Assembly: GCA_024636425.1 (NCBI GenBank) | Contig: JAGXHB010000070.1 | Coordinates: forward strand, 1-14,566 | Length of the DNA stretch: 14,566 nucleotides | From: Roseobacter sp. | GTDB taxonomy: Bacteria; Pseudomonadota; Alphaproteobacteria; Rhodobacterales; Rhodobacteraceae | Direction: 5' to 3' | In this document: positions 7,007 through 13,909 of the stretch, piece after piece | How positions within the stretch are numbered: position 1 is the first letter of the stretch | How the letters are laid out: each line of letters begins with the position of its first letter | The notes under the pieces: model-generated | Seen by the model: the letters and a program-made list of their open reading frames with translations, nothing else | What the model was told of the DNA's origin: nothing | Databases searched by the model: none | Made by a program: the position numbers and the translations under genes

Positions 7007-7363
7007 ATGTACAAGTTCGTTTTTTCCGCGCTACTGATGGCAAGCGCCCAAAGCGCTTGGGCAGATCCCGCCGTTATCGATAATGTTCGCGTGACCAGCG
7101 AAGACGGCCTGTGGTCGTTTGACGTGACAATTAGCCATGGCGACACCGGTTGGGATGATTTCGTCGATGCGTGGCGGATTTTGGATGTAGATGGCAACCA
7201 AATTGCCATACGGGAACTGATCCATCCGCATGTAGATGAGCAGCCGCTCACCCGGTCGTTGTCGGGCATTGAGCTTCCGGACGGGGCCACGCAGGTCGGC
7301 ATTCAGGTGCGGGACACTGTCGGTGGCTGGGATTCCAAGATCAGGACAGTCAACCTCAACTGA
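7007..7363 (+). CDS. Small exported protein of unknown function
   Basis: A 118-residue protein with a clear signal peptide: MYKF, a hydrophobic core, and an AxA-type cleavage site SAWA-D at 19/20. The mature part of about 99 residues alternates hydrophobic and polar residues as in a beta-sandwich. It carries the striking segments WSFDVTISHGDTGWDDFVDAW (36-56) and RELIHPHVDEQPLTRSL (69-85), rich in aspartate and histidine, which could bind metal. I recall this pattern from uncharacterised exported proteins but can name no family. The ATG at 7007 has AGGG eight bases upstream; a GTG at 6998 is in frame but less likely. It converges on rlmH with only five bases between the stop codons, and no terminator is seen between them. 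Confidence 0.82.
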   Translation: MYKFVFSALLMASAQSAWADPAVIDNVRVTSEDGLWSFDVTISHGDTGWDDFVDAWRILDVDGNQIAIRELIHPHVDEQPLTRSLSGIELPDGATQVGIQVRDTVGGWDSKIRTVNLN

Positions 7364-7368
7364 TGTGC

Positions 7369-7839
7369 TCAGGCCCGGTGGTATGGCCCGCCTGACAGGA
7401 TCGACGCGGCGCGGTAAAGCTGCTCAGCCAGCATCACGCGCACCAGCATATGCGGCCAGACCATCTTGCCGAACGACAGGGCATGATCTGCGTTTTGCCT
7501 TAAATCCTTGGCAATGCCGTCTGCACCTCCGATGACGAAAGCGATGTCCCCGCGCCCCTGATCGCGCCAGCCGCCCAGACGGCCGGCAAAGTCGGGCGAA
7601 GGTTCGACAAGACCCCGCTCATCAAGAACGCAAATTACCGCACCGTTCGGGATTGCCCGGCCCAGCAGGGTCGCTTCGGCCTGCATGCCGCCGTTCTTCT
7701 TGTCCTCGACTTCAACGATCTGCACGGGCCCGAGCCCAAGGGCGCGGCCCGTCCGGTCGAACCGTGCAAGGTAATCATCAATCAGATCTTTCTCGGGCCC
7801 GGCGCGAAGACGCCCGACCGCACAGATATGCACCCGCAT
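7369..7839 (-). CDS. rlmH: 23S rRNA (pseudouridine1915-N3)-methyltransferase RlmH
   Basis: SAM-dependent SPOUT methyltransferase that modifies pseudouridine 1915 in helix 69 of 23S rRNA on the assembled ribosome. The 156-residue protein has the family length. It starts MRVHICAVGRLRAGPEKDLI and contains the knot motifs VLDERG (71-76) and FVIGGADG (101-108). The C-terminal signature KMVWPHMLVRVMLAEQLYRA (125-144) is followed by PYHR (152-155). ATG 7839 has GGGAGGG eight bases upstream. It lies 24 bases after rsfS, the neighbour it has in very many bacteria, so the two are almost certainly co-transcribed. Confidence 0.96.
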   Translation of the reverse strand: MRVHICAVGRLRAGPEKDLIDDYLARFDRTGRALGLGPVQIVEVEDKKNGGMQAEATLLGRAIPNGAVICVLDERGLVEPSPDFAGRLGGWRDQGRGDIAFVIGGADGIAKDLRQNADHALSFGKMVWPHMLVRVMLAEQLYRAASILSGGPYHRA

Positions 7840-7863
7840 CGCTAAGTCCCTCCCGTCAGGAGA

Positions 7864-8241
7864 TCAGTGCGGCATCACTGCTTGCGGTTCGGGCGTGTCG
7901 GTTGGCATCCACATCTTTTCAAGTTGGTAGAATTCACGCACTTCGGGACGGAAAACATGGACGATCACATCACCTGTATCGATGAGAACCCAGTCGCCGG
8001 TATCCTTACCTTCAACCCGTGGTGTGCGGTCATACTCGTCCTTGACCATCTGCGTCAGTTTTTCGGCGATGGACGCCACCTGACGCGTGGATCGGCCAGA
8101 GCAGATCACCATGTAATCGCCAATAGCCGTCTTGCCGCGCAGGTCGATTTGCACGATTTCCTCGGCCTTGTCGTCATCAAGTTGGGAGAGAATGGAAGCC
8201 AGCAGCGCGTCGCTTGAGGCTGTATTGGTGTGGGCGGCCAT
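7864..8241 (-). CDS. rsfS: Ribosome silencing factor RsfS
   Basis: RsfS (RsfA/Iojap) binds uL14 and prevents joining of the ribosomal subunits when nutrients are short. The 125-residue protein shows the family core: DDKAEEIVQIDLRGKTAIGD (23-42), YMVICSGRSTRQVASIAEKL (43-62), and GDWVLIDTGDVIVHVFRPEV (82-101) with FYQLEKMW. I use ATG 8241, whose ribosome site is weak (AGGC). GTG 8244 is directly in front in the same frame, and the frame stays open further upstream without an ATG. A short leader ORF ends on this start codon, so translation may depend on coupling. First gene of rsfS-rlmH. Confidence 0.94.
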   Translation of the reverse strand: MAAHTNTASSDALLASILSQLDDDKAEEIVQIDLRGKTAIGDYMVICSGRSTRQVASIAEKLTQMVKDEYDRTPRVEGKDTGDWVLIDTGDVIVHVFRPEVREFYQLEKMWMPTDTPEPQAVMPH

Positions 8242-8297
8242 CACGGCTGCCTGCGGGTTAGCAGCGTCTGCTGCGCTTGAGAGAGTTGACAGGACAT
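8241..8297 (-). CDS. Possible 18-codon leader ORF coupled to rsfS
   Basis: ATG 8297 follows a complete AAGGAGG (8307-8301) with a short three-base gap. It encodes MSCQLSQAQQTLLTRRQP, and its TGA overlaps the rsfS ATG as TGATG. This is the strongest ribosome site in the rsfS leader, whereas rsfS itself has a poor one. The alternative is that rsfS really starts further upstream in its own frame at a non-standard codon such as CTG, eight bases after GGAGG, giving an Ala/Ser-rich N-terminus. I cannot decide between these. Confidence 0.35.
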   Translation of the reverse strand: MSCQLSQAQQTLLTRRQP

Positions 8298-8324
8298 TGT
8301 CCTCCTTAAGACGCGCCGACAGTC

Positions 8325-8363
8325 CCCCGGCGCTGGGGATACCATAGGATATGCGCGCCGGGG
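8325..8363 (-). repeat. GC-rich inverted repeat upstream of rsfS
   Basis: CCCCGGCGC (8325-8333) and GCGCCGGGG (8355-8363) form a perfect 9-bp stem around a 21-base loop. It is not followed by a U-run in either direction, so it is a poor intrinsic terminator for the reductase gene. It overlaps the possible rsfS promoter. Confidence 0.5.
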
Positions 8364-8374
8364 TAAAATTTCAA
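8346..8374 (-). promoter_or_regulatory. Possible promoter of rsfS-rlmH
   Basis: TTGAAA (8374-8369, five of six), 17 bases, TATCCT (8351-8346, four of six). The expected start near 8339 gives a leader of about 98 bases before rsfS that includes the AAGGAGG and the short leader ORF. Confidence 0.4.
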
Positions 8375-8397
8375 TGACATGCAACGCGGACAAGCGC

Positions 8398-9069
8398 CTA
8401 CCAGCCGTCTTCTGTGACAATGCGGTCATCTTTTGCGCCAAGTTCCTTTAACGCATCCCGCATGGCATCCACGAATCCACCCGGACCGCAGATATAGAAG
8501 TTCTGGTCAAAGCTGCTGATTTCCTTCTCCAAAAAGGCTTTGTCGAGCTTTTCGTCATGCAGATCGTCCGAGCTTTCGTCGGTCACGACGAACACATTGC
8601 GCAGGCCCTGCATCGCTTCGAACTGGTCACGCAGAATGATGTCTTTTGCGGTCTTGTTCGAAAATAACAACGTGCAGCCTTCCAGCATTCCGTCCTGATC
8701 GCGCTTTTTGAGAATCGGTATGAACGGCGTGACGCCGGCCCCTGCAGCCAGAAACACACCCGGACCCTGATCCTGATCCTGAATGGCGCCAAACGGGCCC
8801 TCAAGCGATACTTGGGCACCCGGTTCAAGCTTGGCAAGCTGTTCGGTCACACCGTCATGGTCAGGATAACTTTTGATGACGAATTCGATATCCGTGTCAG
8901 ATGGCATCGAGGTAAAAGTGAAAGGCCGGCCTTCGTCTTTCCAACCTTCCTTCTGGATCGCGATTTCCACCGCCTGTCCCGGCTCAAAATTCAGGTCGTC
9001 GGGGCGGCTGAAGACGTAATGATTGGTATCATGTGTTACGGGGCTAATCGCCTTGAGGGTGCTTTGCAT
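8398..9069 (-). CDS. Flavodoxin/ferredoxin reductase-like flavoprotein (FNR superfamily)
   Basis: A 223-residue soluble protein with the two-domain ferredoxin-NADP(H) reductase layout. The flavin motif RPFTFTS (48-54, the family's RxYS/T site) lies in the N-terminal barrel. LAAGAGVTPFIPIL (107-120) is the nucleotide-binding loop, YICGPGGFVDAM (192-203) is the second NAD(P) motif, and the chain ends EDGW with an aromatic residue. It has no 2Fe-2S domain, so it probably transfers electrons between NAD(P)H and a flavodoxin or ferredoxin, but partner and direction are not shown by the sequence. ATG 9069 has an excellent AAGGAG six bases upstream. An in-frame extension to 9408 would overlap the neighbouring gene and is not FNR-like. 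Confidence 0.85.
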   Translation of the reverse strand: MQSTLKAISPVTHDTNHYVFSRPDDLNFEPGQAVEIAIQKEGWKDEGRPFTFTSMPSDTDIEFVIKSYPDHDGVTEQLAKLEPGAQVSLEGPFGAIQDQDQGPGVFLAAGAGVTPFIPILKKRDQDGMLEGCTLLFSNKTAKDIILRDQFEAMQGLRNVFVVTDESSDDLHDEKLDKAFLEKEISSFDQNFYICGPGGFVDAMRDALKELGAKDDRIVTEDGW

Positions 9070-9130
9070 GTAAATCTCCTTTGGCAGATCTACCCTCTCA
9101 CCCGGCGACGGGTTCCCCCGGAGCCCTGCG

Positions 9131-9862
9131 TCAACTTCCCGCAGTGATCCCGAAAAGGTCGCGCCAACCCTGATCCAAAGCGGCAACAGCCGTCGGATCG
9201 ACCTTGTCCACGTCTTCCCAATAGCGGCCTGTTGGCGTGTGATACCCCAACGCGTCCTCCTTATCACGCAACGCGGCATAGCGTGCACGGTCAAGATCAA
9301 GGCTGAAGCGTCGATTGCGCAGGTTATCTGGCTTGGCACGCGGGAAAAGCAAGGCGGAGGGGTCTTGCGAAAGGTTGACACAAGCACAACCCTGTTCAGC
9401 CGCGACAAGCGCCAGCCGTGCCGACTTGGCCCCCAGATCGCGCAGGGTTATGTCGTCGCGCAAGGGATCGGCCGTGCCGGTGCCATAGAAATGCGTCTTG
9501 CCGGTTGCCGGATAGACCATGTCACACCCCATGAACGCCAGAACCGTTGGCCGAAGCGCCGACAAGGCCCAGTAGCCGGTGGTATAGGCCATCGTGCCGC
9601 CTGCATAGACGAAGCCGCCAAACCGGTTTTGCGCCGGCACAAACGCATCGGCATCGACCAGTTTTTGATGCGGTGCGACATCGCTGGGCATCCGGTCAGT
9701 AGGAAAATCTTCGGGGTAGACCAAAGCGTTCCAATCGGGCCGCACACGCCAGGCGTTGTTCATCACGACAATGTGGTCAAACCATTCGGCGGGCCAGTCG
9801 CGACTGACCGTCACGTTGGGACCGCTCCCCAGGATCAGAACCACTTTCTGCTCGTCCGTCAT
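9131..9862 (-). CDS. Protein of unknown function with an N-terminal GSGPN motif (glycosyltransferase-like?)
   Basis: A soluble 243-residue protein without signal peptide or membrane segment. It opens with a hydrophobic strand and a glycine loop, VVLILGSGPNVTV (7-19), then IVVMNNAWRVRPDWNALVYPE (31-51). Later come AGGTMAYTTGYWALSAL (87-103), LAFMGCDMVY (108-117), KTHFYGTGTADPLRDD (122-137) and CACVNLSQD (159-167). The layout resembles the DUF115 and sialyltransferase-like (GT42) groups, in which G-x-G-P-S is followed by a 'numbered asparagine' strand and a conserved G-x-D. This is a resemblance by eye only; enzyme and substrate are unknown. ATG 9862 follows GAGGGG. No sugar-metabolism genes lie nearby, and it is 61 bases upstream of the reductase gene. 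Confidence 0.75.
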   Translation of the reverse strand: MTDEQKVVLILGSGPNVTVSRDWPAEWFDHIVVMNNAWRVRPDWNALVYPEDFPTDRMPSDVAPHQKLVDADAFVPAQNRFGGFVYAGGTMAYTTGYWALSALRPTVLAFMGCDMVYPATGKTHFYGTGTADPLRDDITLRDLGAKSARLALVAAEQGCACVNLSQDPSALLFPRAKPDNLRNRRFSLDLDRARYAALRDKEDALGYHTPTGRYWEDVDKVDPTAVAALDQGWRDLFGITAGS

Positions 9863-9896
9863 GGGGCCACCCCTCTGATATAGCGCCGATGGCTAT

Positions 9897-9924
9897 AACA
9901 TAGGACATAGGGTGCAGTCGGCAA
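9897..9924 (-). promoter_or_regulatory. Weak possible promoter of the GSGPN protein gene
   Basis: TTGCCG (9924-9919), 16 bases, TATGTT (9902-9897), four of six matches in each box, placed in the 63-base gap after mscS. A perfect 7-base tandem repeat (ACATAGG twice, plus-strand 9898-9911) lies between and across the boxes. Confidence 0.28.
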
Positions 9925-9925
9925 G

Positions 9926-11266
9926 TCACCCTTTGTCCGAAGTGCTCCGCGACAGTTCGAGCCTGCTTTCATCGAGTACTTTGACTTCGCGCTGCGGGAA
10001 GGGGATCGAAATACCGTTGTCTTTGAACGCATCCCAAAGCGCCAGATAGACATTGCCGCGAATGTTGGTCAGTCCTTCGGTGGGATCCCTGATCCAGAAC
10101 CGCAGGATGTAATCCACGCTGCTGTCGCCAAACCCCACGATGTGGCAGACAGGAGCCTTGAAGCTCAGCACACGGTCAACGCCCTTTGCCGCCTCTATCG
10201 CAAGTTTGCGCACCTCATGCGGGTTGTCACCATACGCCGTGCCGAAGTAGATATCGAGCCGGACAAATTCGTTGGAATGGGACCAGTTCACCACCTGCCC
10301 GGTGATCAGGTCTTCGTTCGGGATGAGGTATTCCTTGCCATCACGCGTCACCACCGACGCATACCGCGCACCCAAGGTCTGGATCCAGCCGAACGTCTCG
10401 CCCAGGCTGATCACGTCACCCGGTTTGATCGATTTGTCGATAAGGATGATGACACCTGACACAAGGTTCGAGACAACCTTTTGCAGACCGAAACCCAGAC
10501 CCACACCGATCGCACCCGACAAAACGGCAAGACCCGTCAGATCAATGCCGACCGCCTTGACCCCCAGAAAGAACGCGACCCCGTAGAAAGCGATCTGCAC
10601 GCCCTTGACCGCCAGTACCTGCATCGAGGGGCTGATATCCTCGTTCTTGCGGATGCTGGACGCCATCGCGTGACTGACGATCCGAGCAAGCGAAAACAGG
10701 AGCCCGATGACCACCAGCGCTGTGATGACCTTGAGGATGGAAAGCCGGAAATCGCCAATGCTGATCGCAAGGGAATCAAGGAAGGCGGCGACATCATCAG
10801 CAACATTGAGAAAAAAGAGCGTCGCATAAATCCACAGGCCCCATGTCACAAGACGCCGCAGTGGCCGGTTGCGCACCAGTCTCGCTGCAAAGGCAATGCA
10901 GACCCAGACAAAGACCAGCATTGCGAAAAGACCGATCAGATAGGACCGGGACGGCCAGGTGATATTCTGCATCACCAGATAGACCGCGCCCGCCAGCGAG
11001 GCGAACCAGATCAGCCCCAGACGTCGCTTGATCTGGACGATGACGCGCAATTGCCATTTGGACCAGCCTTCATGCGACCGCACCCAGGCCTGCAACCAGT
11101 TGCCAGACAGGCGATGCAGTAGCCATGCGGCAATTGCCAGTCCGACGAGAATCAGAACCTGATACTGGCGCCAGCCGGGCACCAGCAACCCTTCGCCGAG
11201 GGCAAGAAACCCGTGCAACAGACCTTGCAGCGTCTCAAGAAAATCGGCGAAAGGATCGGTTATCAT
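9926..11266 (-). CDS. MscS-family mechanosensitive ion channel
   Basis: An inner-membrane tension-gated channel that relieves osmotic pressure. The 446-residue protein has about five helices before the core (about 35-52, 84-100, 108-130, 138-156, 177-197), one at 222-240, and the pore helix at 243-273, with the glycine/alanine-rich run SGAIGVGLGFGLQKVVSNLV (250-269) typical of TM3. The beta domain follows: SIKPGDVISLGETFGWIQTL (279-298) and DGKEYLIPNEDLITGQVVNW (309-328). A C-terminal alpha/beta part ends ISIPFPQREVKV. It is larger than E. coli MscS (286 residues) because of the extra N-terminal helices. I use ATG 11266, although its ribosome site is poor; a TTG at 11332 would add 22 atypical residues. 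A 12-bp inverted repeat lies just upstream of the start. Confidence 0.93.
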   Translation of the reverse strand: MITDPFADFLETLQGLLHGFLALGEGLLVPGWRQYQVLILVGLAIAAWLLHRLSGNWLQAWVRSHEGWSKWQLRVIVQIKRRLGLIWFASLAGAVYLVMQNITWPSRSYLIGLFAMLVFVWVCIAFAARLVRNRPLRRLVTWGLWIYATLFFLNVADDVAAFLDSLAISIGDFRLSILKVITALVVIGLLFSLARIVSHAMASSIRKNEDISPSMQVLAVKGVQIAFYGVAFFLGVKAVGIDLTGLAVLSGAIGVGLGFGLQKVVSNLVSGVIILIDKSIKPGDVISLGETFGWIQTLGARYASVVTRDGKEYLIPNEDLITGQVVNWSHSNEFVRLDIYFGTAYGDNPHEVRKLAIEAAKGVDRVLSFKAPVCHIVGFGDSSVDYILRFWIRDPTEGLTNIRGNVYLALWDAFKDNGISIPFPQREVKVLDESRLELSRSTSDKG

Positions 11267-11273
11267 TGATGGC

Positions 11274-11324
11274 TGTCCGCGAATTGTAAAATCTTGTCGT
11301 GCAATGGTGTGGCAATCGCGGACA
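11274..11324 (-). repeat. Inverted repeat in the mscS leader
   Basis: TGTCCGCG-ATTG (11324-11313 on the minus strand) pairs with CAAT-t-CGCGGACA (11286-11274). This is 12 base pairs with one bulged base around a 26-base loop. The stem ends seven bases before the mscS ATG, so in the mRNA it would occupy the place of the ribosome site. Confidence 0.6.
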
Positions 11325-11516
11325 TTGGGCAACCCATCATGCAGAGCCGCGCAGATGGGACGGGCCGTGCCATGCGTACGGCCCCGCGTCAGAATCCTTG
11401 AACAGACCCGGGAAAGGGTCTAGTCACACGTCCATGACACACGCATCGGAAGATCTGTTCAACATCGGGGATCGTGCACGCCTGCGCGAACGCTTTTTCG
11501 GGGCGACCCTTACGGT

Positions 11517-11543
11517 GCTTGCGCGACTATAATCGCGGCAAGC
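11517..11543 (+). promoter_or_regulatory. leuC promoter region: TATAAT inside an inverted repeat
   Basis: A perfect TATAAT at 11528-11533 lies in GCTTGC-GCGA-CTATAA-TCGC-g-GCAAGC, a 10-bp inverted repeat with one bulge. No good -35 hexamer stands 16-18 bases upstream (GACCCT or neighbours), which suggests an activator-dependent promoter. The expected start near 11540 gives a leader of about 65 bases before leuC. Confidence 0.45.
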
Positions 11544-11604
11544 TGCGCAACCGCGTCCGAATTACCACCCCATCCAACACATTTTTCATACGGGAGAGGA
11601 CCAC

Positions 11605-13011
11605 ATGTCCCCCAAAACGCTCTACGATAAAATCTGGGATGCCCATGTCGCGCATGAAGCGGACGACGGCACCTGCCTTTTGTATATCGACCGCCATCTG
11701 GTGCATGAAGTGACCAGCCCGCAGGCCTTTGAAGGGTTGCGTATGACGGGCCGCACGGTCCGCGCGCCGGACAAGACGATTGCCGTGCCGGATCACAACG
11801 TGCCGACCACGCTCGACCGCGCCAACGCCAAGACGATGACCGAAGACAGCCGTATTCAGGTCGAGGCGCTGGACACCAATGCGAAGGAATTCGGCCTGCA
11901 CTATTACCCTGTGTCCGATGTCCGTCAGGGCATTGTGCATATCGTCGGCCCCGAACAGGGCTGGACCCTGCCCGGCATGACCGTCGTGTGCGGCGACAGC
12001 CACACCGCGACGCATGGTGCGTTCGGCGCGCTGGCGCATGGCATCGGCACATCCGAGGTTGAACATGTTCTGGCAACGCAGACGCTGATCCAGAAGAAAT
12101 CCAAGAACATGAAAGTCGAAATCACCGGAAAGCTCAGCCCCGGTGTCACGGCCAAGGACATTACCCTGTCCGTCATCGGGGCCACAGGCACAGCGGGCGG
12201 CACAGGCTATGTCATCGAATATTGCGGCGAAGCGATCCGTGATCTTTCCATGGAAGGGCGCATGACCGTCTGCAACATGGCGATCGAAGGCGGCGCCCGC
12301 GCCGGTCTGATTGCGCCGGATGAAAAGACATTCGCCTATTGCCAGGGACGTCCCCACGCGCCCAAGGGCGCGCAATGGGAAGCGGCCCTGAACTGGTGGA
12401 AAACACTCTACTCCGACGACGATGCGCAGTGGGACAAGGTCATCACGATCAAAGGCGAAGACATCGCTCCCGTGGTGACATGGGGCACCTCGCCCGAAGA
12501 TGTGTTGCCGATCACGGGGACGGTTCCTGCTGCCTCAACCTTCAAAGGTGGCAAGGTTGATGCCGCTAAGCGGTCCATCGAGTACATGGGCCTTACCGAA
12601 GGTATGGCGCTGACCGATATTGAAATCGACACCGTGTTCATCGGCTCCTGCACCAATGGCCGCATCGAAGACCTGCGCGCCGCGGCTGCCATCCTGAAGG
12701 GCAAGAAGATCAAGGAAGGCATGCGCGCCATGATCGTCCCCGGTTCGGGTCTGGTGCGTGCGCAGGCCGAAGAAGAAGGTCTTGCCGACATCTTCAAGGA
12801 TGCGGGTTTTGAGTGGCGGCTTGCGGGCTGTTCCATGTGTCTGGCCATGAACCCCGACCAGCTGTCCGAAGGCGAACGCTGCGCGTCCACCTCGAACCGT
12901 AATTTCGAAGGGCGTCAGGGCTACAAGGGCCGCACCCACCTGATGAGCCCCGCAATGGCCGCCGCCGCCGCGATCACCGGCAAACTGACCGACGTTCGGG
13001 AGATGATGTAA
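11605..13011 (+). CDS. leuC: 3-isopropylmalate dehydratase large subunit LeuC
   Basis: Aconitase-family enzyme that isomerises 2-isopropylmalate to 3-isopropylmalate in leucine biosynthesis; LeuC carries the 4Fe-4S cluster. The 468-residue protein has normal length. The three cluster cysteines are C349 (FIGSCTNGRIEDLR), C409 and C412 (AGCSMCLAMNPDQ). Other signatures are VPDHNVPT (61-68), VCGDSHTATHGAFGALAHGI (128-147) and STSNRNFEGRQG (428-439). ATG 11605 has GGGAGAGGA four bases upstream. It is followed by leuD with a TAATG overlap, so the two subunits are translated together. Confidence 0.98.
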   Translation: MSPKTLYDKIWDAHVAHEADDGTCLLYIDRHLVHEVTSPQAFEGLRMTGRTVRAPDKTIAVPDHNVPTTLDRANAKTMTEDSRIQVEALDTNAKEFGLHYYPVSDVRQGIVHIVGPEQGWTLPGMTVVCGDSHTATHGAFGALAHGIGTSEVEHVLATQTLIQKKSKNMKVEITGKLSPGVTAKDITLSVIGATGTAGGTGYVIEYCGEAIRDLSMEGRMTVCNMAIEGGARAGLIAPDEKTFAYCQGRPHAPKGAQWEAALNWWKTLYSDDDAQWDKVITIKGEDIAPVVTWGTSPEDVLPITGTVPAASTFKGGKVDAAKRSIEYMGLTEGMALTDIEIDTVFIGSCTNGRIEDLRAAAAILKGKKIKEGMRAMIVPGSGLVRAQAEEEGLADIFKDAGFEWRLAGCSMCLAMNPDQLSEGERCASTSNRNFEGRQGYKGRTHLMSPAMAAAAAITGKLTDVREMM

Positions 13012-13616
13012 TGGACAAGTTCGACAAGCTTAGCGGCGTGGCAGCGCCGATGCCGATGGTCAACATCGACACCGACATGATCATCCCCAAGCAGTTCCTC
13101 AAGACGATCAAGCGGTCGGGTCTGGGTGTGAACCTCTTCGACGAGATGCGCTATGACCGTCAGGGCAACGAGATCCCTGATTTCGTGCTGAACAAGCCGC
13201 AATACCGCGACGCCGAGATATTGGTTGCGGGCGATAACTTTGGCTGCGGTTCATCGCGCGAGCACGCGCCTTGGGCCATCAAGGATTTCGGCATCAAATG
13301 CGTGATTGCGCCCAGCTATGCCGACATCTTTTACAGCAACTGCTTCAAGAACGGCATCCTGCCGATCGCGCTGCCGCAAGAACAGGTCGATGTGCTAATG
13401 AAGGATGCTGAAAAGGGATCCAACGCACGGATCGAGATTGATCTTGAGGCGCAGACGATCACCACGTCGGATGGCGAGGTTTTCACCTTCGAAGTCGACA
13501 GCTTCAAGAAGCATTGCCTGATGAACGGTTTGGACGATATCGGTCTGACCATGGAAAAGGCCGCGTCCATCGAAACTTTCGAAGCATCGGCCTCACAGTC
13601 ACGGCCTTGGGTCTGA
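13011..13616 (+). CDS. leuD: 3-isopropylmalate dehydratase small subunit LeuD
   Basis: The small (swivel) subunit of isopropylmalate isomerase, partner of LeuC. The 201-residue protein has the usual length. It shows PMPMVNIDTDMIIPKQFLKT (13-32), the signature LVAGDNFGCGSSREHAPWAI, and APSYADIFYSNCFKNGILPI, all diagnostic of LeuD. Its ATG shares the last A of the leuC TAA, and GGGAG lies eight bases upstream inside leuC. leuB does not follow in the window; a terminator-like hairpin comes instead. Confidence 0.97.
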   Translation: MDKFDKLSGVAAPMPMVNIDTDMIIPKQFLKTIKRSGLGVNLFDEMRYDRQGNEIPDFVLNKPQYRDAEILVAGDNFGCGSSREHAPWAIKDFGIKCVIAPSYADIFYSNCFKNGILPIALPQEQVDVLMKDAEKGSNARIEIDLEAQTITTSDGEVFTFEVDSFKKHCLMNGLDDIGLTMEKAASIETFEASASQSRPWV

Positions 13617-13909
13617 GTTCAACTCTACCGACGGCTGAATTGTTTTAACTGCTGTTGTGGGCGCATCCCTCGTGCCCACAACATCTTGCGGTGTGCCGTA
13701 ATTTTGACGCAGGTTTGATGCATTAACGCACCACCCTTTCCTTCAAAACACCTCATCCCTTAAGTCTTATTCATGAACAGCTTGAGGACTGTGGCGAAAG
13801 AAGGCACAAATTGGGCAATATTGAGGCAAGCCTTCGCAAAGCGCGGGCAACAAGTTGGAACAAGACCGCGGCATCGAACCGTGGCTGGCCAGTTTGGAAG
13901 GGTAGTTTT
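13617..13909. other. 293-base spacer after leuD
   Basis: Apart from the hairpin at 13653-13683, I see only an imperfect tandem TTTGACGC / TTTGATGC / ATTAACGC (13703-13729). No RNA gene is recognisable. The frame of the next gene is open back to about 13726 without an ATG; a TTG at 13812 preceded by GAAGG is the only alternative start and seems unlikely. Confidence 0.5.
13653..13683 (+). terminator. Terminator-like hairpin after leuCD
   Basis: A perfect 10-bp stem, TGTTGTGGGC (13653-13662) and GCCCACAACA (13674-13683), with an 11-base loop, 36 bases after the leuD stop. The following bases (TCTTGCGG) are only weakly T-rich, so it may end transcription inefficiently or mainly protect the 3' end of the mRNA. 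Confidence 0.55.

Larger units (their letters stand above)
11267..11604. other. 338-base divergent spacer between mscS and leuC
   Basis: No gene is supported here. It holds the mscS leader inverted repeat (11274-11324), a 7-bp stem GGGCCGT/ACGGCCC (11362-11384), a 6-bp stem AGACCC/GGGTCT (11404-11421), and the inverted repeat around TATAAT before leuC. An open frame from ATG 11434 (32 codons, ending at 11532) has no ribosome site and no leucine run, so it is not a convincing leader peptide. None of the hairpins carries a U-run, so a small RNA is possible but not shown. Confidence 0.6.

Noticed and set aside
9070..9408. N-terminal extension of the flavoprotein reductase by 113 codons
   Set aside because: It overlaps the neighbouring gene, has no family-like sequence, and an excellent AAGGAG stands before ATG 9069.
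9239..9883. A 214-codon open frame on the plus strand opposite the GSGPN protein gene
   Set aside because: Antisense shadow; the minus-strand gene has the better start and more protein-like composition.
10481..11122. A 213-codon open frame on the plus strand opposite mscS
   Set aside because: Very rich in Asp, Arg, Gln and His because it reads the complement of membrane helices; not a real protein.
11434..11532. Possible leucine leader peptide before leuC
   Set aside because: The 32-codon frame has only scattered leucines, no ribosome site, and no terminator/antiterminator pair follows it.
11527..12375. A 282-codon open frame on the minus strand opposite leuC
   Set aside because: Antisense shadow of leuC; composition and lack of motifs argue against a gene.
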